The notes under the pieces are model-generated. The model had not been told where the DNA came from, did not search any database, and was given only the letters and a program-made list of their open reading frames with translations. From assembly GCA_008828725.1 (NCBI GenBank), contig MEHQ01000233.1, positions 62,001 through 126,000 on the forward strand: DNA of 64,000 nucleotides. Direction: 5' to 3'. The position numbers and the translations under genes are program-made. Positions 55,127-64,000 of this stretch are shown here, in pieces (the stretch's first letter is position 1; each line of letters starts with the position of its first letter). This stretch comes from Saccharina japonica (taxonomy: Eukaryota > Sar > Phaeophyceae > Laminariales > Laminariaceae).

Positions 55127-55573
55127 GTGCTCCGGCTGGCTGTCCTTTCCTGTCGTTCTTAGTCTTGCTCTGTTGGCGCTGTTTTCGGTCCATTCCATTT
55201 CATTTCGTTTCATTTCATTTGTTTTTTTATTGGATGTCGCATCTCCTCTGGGAGAAGCACGACACTTTCTTTCTTTTATTTTCTCATGCTTTTGTTTGGT
55301 TGCTTGATTGTTGATTTGCTTCAGTATATTTACTTTTTATTCTTTTTTCCTTTTCGCTTTTTTTTCTTTTTCTCTTTTTTTTGCTCTTGCATGCACCTGG
55401 ATTGCTAGCAGGGTAGGTCTTGCCTGTCGTGTATGGCATTATTGTCTGCTCTGCTTACTGCACTGAGCGTAGTATCTCTGTGTCGTAGTTTTGTGACCAC
55501 AGAACTGGTACCTTTTTAGGATGAAAATGTCGACGGGTAGAAAGGAAGGTTTAATGTGAAGAACACACACACA
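55127..55573 (+). mobile_element. Microsatellite-tail family, long copy 2
   Basis: Same order of segments as the copy at 53.57 kb, ending GGTTTAATGTGAAGAACACA and a CA run. Confidence 0.75.
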
Positions 55574-55612
55574 GGTAGATCGAAGCACAACCAAAGCACC
55601 CTTCGTACACCC

Positions 55613-55637
55613 GCAGCAGCAGCAGCAGCAGCAGCAG
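55613..55637. repeat. (CAG)n microsatellite
   Basis: About eight CAG units; the poly-Ala frame is an artefact. Confidence 0.9.
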
Positions 55638-55639
55638 TT

Positions 55640-56600
55640 TGTGGTACGAGAAGCATAGATAGGTTCTACTCACAAGTCAGCCTGGCGGTACCTCGTTACC
55701 CTCTCTGCCGCCTCCTTCCTGCTTGCGTCCACCGGACTTCCTTACGGCCGTTACCCCCCACCGTCCCCATTGGCTTGGACGCCACGCACAACGGATGTGT
55801 GACACTTCCTACAAGCCCTGCGCGGCCCCGAGGTACGGTTTTCTCATTTTGACTCGAAAACACATTTTGGTTCATGTGCCGTTTGACTACGTACTTGTTG
55901 TGGACTTTGGCGCCTGAGAACTTTTTTTCGTTTGTTTCCACATTTATTTTGATTTTCCTAGCAGCACCTATGATAGTGCCCGTGGCCCTCGGTGCGGTGG
56001 GTCTTGCGGGGCTTACTGCTTACTGCCCGTGTGTTATACCTCGGGTGGCCCTTACTGCTGCATGCTTACTGCACTTCTCATGTGTCTTACTTGGTTCACG
56101 ATCGGACAGTCGGGGTGACTCGCCGGTTTCTATTCGGCGACGAATCTTCTGGTGTATATACGTATATACATATATACCCAGATGTGTATACTATACTGAA
56201 CACACCAATCTGGCCGGAATTATTATTCACGTTTGGAATGCGATTTGAGTCTCGAACGGTCATTATATTTCTGGCCAGAGTGGGATTATCCCTCTTAGGG
56301 TACCCGTTTGTTTTTTGTATATATATATATGGTATAGATATAATGATGGTTATTTTATGCTGCATGTAGGTATGTGGGCATGATATCTCCAACCGATCCA
56401 CGCGCCACGTGCAATATCGTTCATAAACTCGGTGTGTGTATGGTCTGCGCCTGTGAATCGAATAGCGTGCGTCTAGCATAGTCCTCCGGTATGAAGTACC
56501 ACGGTGGCGCAGCGCGTCTGATCGACGCATGCAATAGCCTAGTCCTTCACACGCACAGAGTACCTCGGTGCGACACACAACAAAACGTGAAGCCTCGGAT
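55640..56600. other. Intergenic DNA, nothing recognised
   Basis: Short open frames only, including an Ala/Val/Leu-rich one near 55970-56100. No motif, splice context or repeat copy is recognised. Confidence 0.4.
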
Positions 56601-56617
56601 ATCGCTCTACTGCCTAC

Positions 56618-57065
56618 CAGGGCATTCATTAGGTGTTGCGCTGTTGCGCTGGCGCAACATTTGGCCAAAATAACAAAATAACGGTTTTGCGCAACAGTCG
56701 CTGCGAGGCTAGTTGCGCGCAGCACAACACGCGTTTTTGGGCGCGCAACATTTTCGCCGCAGGCGAAAAAAAATGTTGCGCGTTTTTTTCTCGCCGGAGT
56801 CGAGCAAAAGTTTTGGGGGTCTTTTTTTCTTGATAATTAGTCGTAATTGGACATCTTTTAGGCTTTTTAGACGTACGTTCGCCCATAGATCGTCATTTTT
56901 TTTCGCTTTTTTCGCCTTTTTCGCCTCCGGCGGCTTGGGGGGGTCGGGGCTTGCGCGCCTGCGGCGCGCAACACGCGCCTCAGGCGTGTTGCGGTGCGCG
57001 CAACACTCCTTGAGTCGCCTGTTGCGCTGCGCGCAACAGACCCCGACCCACTAATTAATGCCCTG
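56618..57065. mobile_element. 448-bp hAT-like MITE with 8-bp target duplication
   Basis: Ends CAGGGCATTCATTAG and CTAATTAATGCCCTG; perfect direct repeats CTGCCTAC at 56610-56617 and 57066-57073. CAGGG ends with eight-base duplications are typical of hAT elements. The interior is crowded with GTTGCGC/GCGCAAC palindromes. Confidence 0.92.
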
Positions 57066-57275
57066 CTGCCTACGTACTGACTGCTATACTCGTTTGCCCA
57101 TTTTGTTTTGTTTAGTTTTTTTTCTCGGAGTGCCTGCCTCTCGTTGCGTCGTGTCCATCTTGCGTCAGGCTCGGGGTATTTTTCTTCTGCTCCTTGGTCC
57201 TTCTTTTTGTTCTTCGTACGTATATTGTATATTAGTATTAATAGGAGTATATATGTATTTTCCATTTGCCATCTG

Positions 57276-57592
57276 TGTGTGTTTTCACATTAAACCGTTC
57301 TTTCTACCTGTCGACATCCAGCACACCCAGTGTCCGTGCCGATTCTTCATCCCAGAGAAATGCCAGTTATGTGGTCACAAAACCACGACACAGATACTAC
57401 ACGTGTGTGNGTGTTCTTCACATTAAACCTTCCTTTCTACCCGTTGACATCCAGCACACCCAGTGTCCGTGCCGATTCTTCATCCTAAAAAGGTACCAGT
57501 TCTGTGGTCACAAAACTACGACACAGAAATATTACGCTCAGTGCAGTAAGCAGAGCAGACAATGCAATGCCATAAGTACATACACATACAGC
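57276..57592 (-). mobile_element. Microsatellite-tail family, two 3' pieces in tandem
   Basis: Two successive reversed copies start GTGTGTG, CACATTAAACC, CGACATCCAGCACACCCAGT or its variant; the second ends at GACAATGCAATGCCATA, next to SINE copy 6. One N lies in the second GT run. Confidence 0.75.
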
Positions 57593-57593
57593 C

Positions 57594-57920
57594 GGTCGCC
57601 CCCGTGGTCTAACTGGTAGCCACGAAGCCTGTAGGCACGGATGTCGAGGGTTCGATTCTCCCCATGGAGGTTTTTATTCTCAAATGACACCGACTGTCGA
57701 GAGCGCATCTTATTATAGCGTGGGTAAGCAAAATTCGACGAAAGTTGACGAGGGAAGAAAGTGCTGAAATCTTCTGGCGATAATAACCAAGGCAAGAACT
57801 GTAGTGGGGGAGGAGCGAGAGGAGCCTACTTTGTGACCCCGGATCTGAGTTACGACTAGGGAGGGAGAAAGACGGAAGTGCGAAGATAATAAATGGGATG
57901 GAAAAAAAAAAAAAAAAAAA
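57594..57920 (+). mobile_element. tRNA-derived SINE copy 6 (full length)
   Basis: A box TGGTCTAACTGG, B box GGGTTCGATTCTCC, body with an empty insertion site (GACTAGGGAGGG), AATAAATGGGATGG and an A run of about 20. The best complete copy. Confidence 0.9.
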
Positions 57921-58895
57921 CTCCTAACCGATGTTTCACCGATCCAATCTGAAAGGGTGACATGCAATTTTGCCTTTAAATCTAATCTAAAATCTAACCG
58001 AGGAATTAATTCATCCAATAATTTGTGTATTTGCTTTGCTTCATGTTTTGTTTTTGAACAATAACCAAAAAAGGGTATACCCGGTCGGTTTTCACTAAAA
58101 ACCGGGCACAGCCTGGAACCAAGTAAAAAAGACACCCAGCGAGCCACGCGATTGGCCAAAAACCAGTTGTACCCATTGTTAAGAGATGTTGTCCCGAGTA
58201 CACCTGTCAATGTCTGTTATGCTTGGCTTGGCTTGGCTTTCAACCGTTTTTGGTTGTTTGTTTTGCTTAACAACTTGCCTATAGTGTGCCTCGTTTTCCA
58301 CTGCGTCGCGGCCGCTCTTTTGTTGTTTCGTTTCCTTCAAAGCGTTTTCACAAATATTTCACTTAAACTCTATTCAACCTTTTTACGCACCTGGGTACGT
58401 ACTTCTTCAGAGTGCTCTATAGCGTGTAGTTCAGTTTTGGACACGCATAACATGCTGTAGGGATTTTAGGTGTACCTCTTCGGACTTGTGTATCCTTTCC
58501 CTGCTAAGTGTACGTGTTCTTTAGGATTCTCTGATGGCTCTAGCACTTTTGTGACCACGGGCCGTGATCTTGCTAGATCAGACTATAGGGATTAGCAACT
58601 GAAACGAGTTTAATGTGAAGATAACAACAACAACAACAATACGACCATCCACCTACTACTGAATATACTGCTGTTTGTTGTATGTAGTATGTATGCGCAG
58701 CAGTATATACCTGGTATGTTTGTATGACACGACTACGAGAGGTGGGCACCGGTAAAAAAACCCCGGTTTAAACCGGTTTTTGGACACCCAGGCGTGTACG
58801 AGTAGACGGTTTTTTAAAAACAAAACCGCGTTTTTTTTCGCCGGTTTAAACCGGTTAACCGTAAACCGGATAGAACCGGAAAACTGGTTTAAAGC

Positions 58896-59222
58896 GGTGT
58901 GTGTGTGTGTGTTCTTCACATTAAACCTTCCTTTCTACCCGTCGACATCCAGCACACCCAGTGTCCGTGCCGATTCATCATCCTAAAAAGGTACCAGTTC
59001 TGTGGTCACAAAACTACGACACAGAGATACTACACTCAGTGCAGTAAGCAGAGCAGACAATGCAATGCCATATGCGACAGTCAAGACCTACCCTGCTAGC
59101 AATCCAGGTGCATGCAAGAGAAAAAAAAGAGAAAAGAAAGAAAAAAGCGAAAAGGAAAAATAATAGAAAGTAAACATACTGAAGCAAATCAACAATCAAG
59201 CAACCAAACAAAAGCATGACAA
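58896..59222 (-). mobile_element. Microsatellite-tail family copy nested in hAT-like element
   Basis: GTGTGTGTG, CACATTAAACCTTCC, ACGACACAGAGATACTACAC and CTGCTAGCAATCCAGGTGCA, ending in AAGCAACCAAACAAAAGCAT-like body. Truncated relative to the 53.6-kb copy. Confidence 0.75.
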
Positions 59223-59433
59223 AGTAGCACCGGACAAATGCTTCACTGATTCTCCACCGATTAAAATCATCACCAGTACTAATAATAGGATACACACAGC
59301 AGTAGTACTATACCTGGTATATGGTATGATGCATACGTGTAAGTAAGTGTGTACATCAACCATGTCCTAAACAGCTGATGCTCTGCTGACGTGGTATAGT
59401 TGTCATATATACGTCGTATATATATATATTTTC

Positions 59434-59650
59434 CCATCCCATTCATTATCTTCGCACTTCCGCCTTTCTCCCTCCCTATTAATAGTCGTAACTCAGATCC
59501 GGGGTCACAAAGTAGGCTCCTCTCCCTCCTCCCCCACTACGGTTTTTGCTTTGCATTGTTATCGCGAGAAGATTTCAGCACTTTCTTGCCTCGTCAACTC
59601 TCGTCGAGTTTTGCTCACCCACGCTCCCACGCTATAATATGCGCTCTCGA
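59434..59650 (-). mobile_element. tRNA-derived SINE copy 7 (5' truncated), nested
   Basis: Reversed tail and body with TATTAATA at 59477-59484 in the insertion-prone site. Lies inside the 1.56-kb hAT-like element. Confidence 0.8.
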
Positions 59651-60622
59651 AACATATGAATATATATATCATACCAAAGGGTATACAAAAATTGCACGTA
59701 CGACATCTATCTGTATAATATATTTTCACTTTGTTTGGACTCTTGAAAAAAAAAATGATAGTGGCCTGGAAACAAAATATCTTGAAATTAGTGTGGAATT
59801 TTTAGTCTTGAAATTATTGTGGATATTTTTACTTGATTTTAGTCTACTAACTGTAGTTAGACCGCGCGCAGGAAAGCCCTCCGAATACGCTGATCTGCAA
59901 TCTGCAAGGCCAAGGAAAAAAAGGCAGGAAGCAAGTAATCGCGAAGAAAGTCCTATTAATAGTAACCGGTAGGTATATACTACAGTAGTACCTGTGCACC
60001 GGCAATGTCTTCTTCACAACAATGTTTTATACCTTGAAATCACGTCACCCCGTACGCTGTGGTTGTGGCAAGGAATCCACATATGAACAGCACGTTTTTC
60101 ACCCAAACATGCCGTCCTGTTCAATGCTTTGGAGGCGTTTCACGTTACCATCCGGTTTTAACCGGTTTTCGGGAAACCGGCTAAAAACCGGCCGAAACAA
60201 AACGGTTTTATCCGGTTTTTTGTTTTGATAATAACGCCTCGTTATCCGGTTTTCGTTTTTTTTTTTTCGCCTCCCGGTGCCCATCTCTAGACACGACTGA
60301 TGTATGTTTACTATTAATACTTGTAGTACGTCTGCTGTAGTATAGGGTATATGGTATAGTTCAGGTACACGCTGAGACCAAGCAATACACACATGCTTGC
60401 CGCCAGAACCCTCTGCCTCTAAACACCCCTGACACCTGACCCTGCTCCCGATCCCACCCGGACCTGAGCCCTCCAAACACAATCTGGACACGGTTACGTG
60501 TAATAAGGCGCCAACAAGTGTGCCTATTTGACACTATCCCTCAGAAACGGGCACGATGTGATTTTGGCCAATCTATCCCGTGATGGCTCGCGAGATGTGG
60601 TGTTTTCAGTCGATTCCATGCC

Positions 60623-60931
60623 TGTCGCCCCGGTGGTCTAACTGGTAGCCGCGAAGCCTGTAGGGCCGGATGTCGAGGGTTCGATTCTCCCCATGGAGGT
60701 TTTTATTCTCAAATCACACCAACTGTCGAGAGCGCATATTATAGCGTGGGTAAGCACAATTCGACGAGAGTTGACGCGGGAAGAAAGTGCTAAAATCTTC
60801 TCGCGATAAAAAAGCAAGGCACGTAGTGGGGAGGGGGGATAAGAGCCTACTTAGTGACCCCGGATCTGAGTTACGACTAAAGAGGGAGAGAGAGAAAGAA
60901 GGGCGAAGATAAAAAATGGGATGGGAAAAAA
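60623..60931 (+). mobile_element. tRNA-derived SINE copy 8 (full length)
   Basis: Same head type as copy 6 (TGGTCTAACTGG, GGGTTCGATTCTCC). The insertion-prone site reads GACTAAAGAGGG. Confidence 0.88.
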
Positions 60932-61046
60932 TATATATATGCTGTACCCGTTTTTGAATCCAACCGGGGCGGGTGTACCCGTTTTTGGTTATGGCCCTAT
61001 TTTCTTTGTTTGTCTTTCGTTTTTCCTCTCTGTCATTTTGTTTTTT

Positions 61047-61366
61047 CCCCATCCCATTCATTATCTTCGTACTTCCGTCTTTCTCCCTCCCTAGTCGTAA
61101 CTCAGATCCGTGGTCACAAAGTAGGCTCCTCTCCCTCCTCCCCCACCACGGTTCTTGCCTTGATTTTTGTCGCGCAGAGGATTCAGCCTTCCCAACGCTC
61201 GTCAATCTTCAACGAATTTTTGCTAACTTACGCTCTCGCGCTTTTCGCTAGTCAAGATATATGTTGGCGAGAAAATGTCCCTACGAGCATGCACTCGGGG
61301 GGGCTCGAACTCACGATCTTGACTCTAACAAGCTTCGTGGTTACCTGCTAGCCCACCGGGGCGACC
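61047..61366 (-). mobile_element. tRNA-derived SINE copy 9 (full length, reversed)
   Basis: Head type of copy 5 (TGCTAGCCCACCGGGGCGAC reversed, GGGGGGCTCGAACTC as B box). Empty site CTCCCTAGTCGTAAC. Confidence 0.88.
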
Positions 61367-61481
61367 GCTGTATCGTTGTATCTGGGTTACTGGCGTGTGT
61401 AGTGTGTAGGTTGCGCTTTTCGTATCCAGTACGATGTCATGTCAGTGCATCGTCTATTTTCTTCACTGCATTGCAATAGCC

Positions 61482-61797
61482 GGTCGCCCCGGTGATCTAT
61501 CAGATATCCACGAAGAATGCTACTCGTAAGGTTGAAGTCAGGGGTTTGAGCCTCCGTATGGAGATTTGTACTCCTAAAATGACACCAACTAACTGTCGAG
61601 AGCGCCTATTATAGCGTGGGTAGCACAATTTGACGAACGTTGACGAGGGAAGAAAGTGCTGAAATCTTCTCGAGATAAAATGCAAGGCACGTACCGTAGT
61701 GGGGAGGGAGGAGGCGAACCTTTTTATTGACCCCGGATCTGAGTTACGACTACGTACGAGGGAGATAAAAGAAGGGCGAACATAATAAATGGGATGA
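61482..61797 (+). mobile_element. tRNA-derived SINE copy 10 (full length)
   Basis: Head type of copy 1, with a degraded A box (TGATCTATCAGA) and B box (GGGGTTTGAGCCTCC). The insertion-prone site reads GACTACGTACGAGGG. Confidence 0.85.
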
Positions 61798-62200
61798 GGG
61801 GGGAAAGTTTTTGGTATCCGTATCTGTGTGTCGTAGTTTTGTGCTCCTGGTATCATACGTACACCTACTACCTGGTACCTGGTACTGTTTTTCAAGTATA
61901 TTCCAGTATTGTAGAACTCCGCACGCGCTCTCCCATTGCTGTCCTCGCCATCGTTTTTTCCCTCCTCATTTTTCCCACTCTTGAGTCGACGCGGCCACCC
62001 AATCCAGATCCGTATACAGTGCACGTGATAATGTTACTCTTCTTCATGGATGCATACAAACATTGCACCCATTACCCCCTTCAAACCCCCAGGTACATCG
62101 AGCAAGAATACGAGAAGCGATGTAGTACCACGCTAAAATATGTGCTCGCTGGATAACTGGTTGACAGATCATGCTGCGCGGTTGTACTCGTAGCACAAGT

Positions 62201-62550
62201 TAATGTTGAATATCGTAACGATAATCGATTCCGACATCAATCCGATATTTTTCGGATCGGATCGGTTCGATACAAACTGCGATACCGATACGATAAACGA
62301 TATGCGAGGCGGGTATGAGGAACTAAAGGTCATAGTACTGCCGAGGAGCACGCTTAGATTTCTCCTCCTGGCACCTCATGTCGAACTATTTACCTTGGAC
62401 TATCAACAAGGGGGGGGGTCAGTAGAATGACCCCCCCCCCCCCCGCGAGAAGAATGCGTTTTTAGCGGATATCGGGACACTTTATTTTCCGATTAAATAA
62501 CCGATGCGGTTTCCGGTTTGTCGGAACTATCGATACAATGCCCAACACTA
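62201..62550. mobile_element. AGTGTTGGG-end element, copy 2
   Basis: TAATGTTGAATATCG mirrors CGATACAATGCCCAACACTA; AGCACAA stands on both sides (62192-62198, 62551-62557). The interior has CGATA words and a G run facing a C run (62409-62445). Confidence 0.65.
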
Positions 62551-62749
62551 AGCACAACCCCTTGGATTCGAGGAGTTCGAGCATTAAATTCAGCACCCCG
62601 AATCCCAGCAGCGCCGGTTTGCGACGTGTGCCCAATGCTGCCATGGAAATTTATTTTGATCGCTTTCGCCTCCCAAGCCCCAAAACGATTCACACATGGG
62701 ACGGGTCAGATCCGATCAGATCCCACTGAATGATCTAGACATTTCAGGG

Positions 62750-63019
62750 CAGATGATCTGTGTGATCTGTATGATCTGTATGATCTGTATGATCTAGCTC
62801 ATGTTGCCGGGTGGGGCCTGTATATAATCTGCATGATCTAGCACACGTTTCATGCGTTGGATCTGTACTATGCAGATCCTTCACAGCCTCTCACAACAGC
62901 AGGTGAGGAACTAGATGATCTGTATGATCTGTATGATCTGTATGATCTGTATGATCTGTATGATCTGTATGATCTAGCTCATGTTGCCGGGTTCATCGCC
63001 GTATGTTCTGCACGATCTA
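62750..63019 (+). repeat. GATCTGTAT-family copy with two satellite arrays
   Basis: TGTATGATC units at 62756-62790 and 62913-62977, with AGCTCATGTTGCCGGGT after each and GCGTTGGATCTGTACTATGC between. Confidence 0.85.
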
Positions 63020-63135
63020 ATACGGGGGACCATAATAAATAGGACCACAAATTGTTAATAAAAGTAGGTAAATATGTACATATATAGGTTTCTGTGTGTA
63101 CCGTGGGTCCTATTTACTACAATAGCCCACCCCGG
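63020..63135 (+). mobile_element. TA-target MITE copy near window end
   Basis: ATACGGGGGACCATAATAAA at the left and GTGGGTCCTATTTACTA at the right; the far right end is degraded. It lies between pieces of the GATCTGTAT family. Confidence 0.7.
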
Positions 63136-63165
63136 AATGGCGCATGTTCCCTGGGTTTGATCTGT

Positions 63166-63413
63166 ACTTCTTTTTTTCTCTTTTTTTCTCTTGCATGCAC
63201 CTGGATTGCTAGCAGGGTAGGTCTTGCCTGTCGTATATGGCATTGCATTGCCTGTTCTGCTTACTGCACTGAGCGTAGTATCTCTGTGCCGTAGTTTTGT
63301 GACCACAGAACTGGTACCTTTTTAGGATGAAGAATCGGCACGGACACTGGGTGTGCTGGATGTCGACGGGTAGAAAGGAAGGTTTAATGTGAAGACCACA
63401 CACACACACATAC
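63166..63413 (+). mobile_element. Microsatellite-tail copy inserted in GATCTGTAT family
   Basis: TCTTGCATGCACCTGGATTG to GGTTTAATGTGAAGACCACA and a CA run. It splits a GATCTGTAT copy: GGGTTTGATCTGTACTTC stands before it and CCCTGCACAGCATCTCATA after it. Confidence 0.75.
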
Positions 63414-63459
63414 CCTGCACAGCATCTCATATTCGGCGGTTAGTATCCAAATTATTTAG

Positions 63460-64000
63460 ATCTCGGCCTGTTTGACCTTGTGAAATGGTTCATAGATACG
63501 CAACAGAGTGGTATGGGCTTATTCTGCATAGACCCAGTAGATAAATTCTTTGCAATTTTTTACGCTGGTTTGGAGAGTTGGAAAACGAATTTTGGCAGGA
63601 CGTTCTTTACGACAATCAAGTTTCGAAAACACGGTTTTGACCCTGTCAAAAAGACGATTTTCACGTCTGGGGAAACATATTTGAGATTTGGCTACTGTAT
63701 TTTGTGCCAGGTATTCAGTTGTACGGATTTTCGCTGACTTTGACCGTAAAGTAATCATATTTCTTTTTCGCAAGAAAGGCCAGCAGCCGTTTTTTTACTT
63801 TGCGTGAAGAAAACCCTGCCAAATTTAATTTTCGAAACTCTTAAAAACCGGCGTGCAATTTTTACGTTGTTTAATTGATAATGTACTTGAAGTGTTTGTT
63901 TAGTCCCCGGCGGATGTGTGAAAATTGAAGGTTAAGCTCACCACACTTGCACATACAAAATACGCGTCGTGTGCCAGTTTTCAACCTGAGAACGTAAAAT
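63460..64000. other. Window end, nothing recognised
   Basis: AT-rich DNA with an 85-codon frame at 63480-63737 that starts with GTG and shows no motif that I recognise. Confidence 0.4.

Larger units (their letters stand above)
58734..60289. mobile_element. 1.56-kb hAT-like element with 8-bp target duplication, containing nested repeats
   Basis: Ends TACGAGAGGTGGGCACCGG and CCGGTGCCCATCTCTA are inverted repeats; GACACGAC lies at 58726-58733 and 60290-60297. The subterminal DNA is full of AACCGG words. Microsatellite-tail and SINE copies are inserted in it. No intact transposase is seen; a short frame at about 59840-59960 (RPRAGKPSEYADLQSARPRK) may be a remnant. Confidence 0.85.

Noticed and set aside
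55556-55852. Poly-Ala protein near 55.6 kb
   Set aside because: The Ala run is a CAG microsatellite and the upstream part lies in the tail of a retroposon.
57594-57670. tRNA gene
   Set aside because: A and B boxes are present, but the segment is the head of a repeated SINE with the same body and tail as nine other copies, and the tRNA 3' acceptor is not preserved.

Overview
This window looks like nuclear DNA from a eukaryote with a large, repeat-rich genome. Genes are broken by long spliceosomal introns, tRNA-derived SINEs and several families of short inverted-repeat transposons are everywhere, and there is no operon structure. The one gene that can be read with confidence is HMG-CoA reductase, so the organism makes sterols or isoprenoids by the mevalonate pathway. 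A stramenopile alga, perhaps a brown alga, is my best guess from intron style and repeat content, but nothing in the sequence proves it.

Layout. 1-4.6 kb holds no recognisable gene. 4.93-25.54 kb (+) is an HMG-CoA reductase gene in 13 coding exons. All splice phases join cleanly to give a 633-residue protein with three predicted membrane spans and a complete catalytic domain. Coding DNA is only 1.9 kb of 20.6 kb. The introns (0.4 to 6.7 kb) carry transposons, minisatellites, stacked palindromes and broken copies of exon 10. One intron has a GC donor.

25.6-64 kb contains no convincing gene. It is layered repeats: (i) 10 tRNA-derived SINE copies with poly(A) tails; (ii) an approximately 105-bp TA-target MITE beginning TTACGGGGG; (iii) an 80-bp TTAA-target MITE beginning CCC, piggyBac-like; (iv) a 240-520 bp family with GACGCRTGCTACG ends; (v) three elements with perfect 8-bp target duplications, hAT-like, two of them filled with short palindromes; (vi) two repeat families that end in long G/C homopolymers and share a related terminal domain; (vii) a family with a TTTAATGTGAAG end and microsatellite tail; (viii) minisatellites of 15, 16 and 81 bp; (ix) a short interstitial telomere-type array in the loop of a large hairpin.

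The repeats are nested inside one another, so several target sites can be reconstructed by comparing empty and filled copies. The best case is one site in the SINE body that occurs empty, filled by the TA MITE, and as an eight-base TATTAATA, which is what excision leaving two bases from each end would produce. Two or three short open frames outside HMG-CoA reductase (38.5, 43.2 and 48.3 kb) are listed with low confidence.
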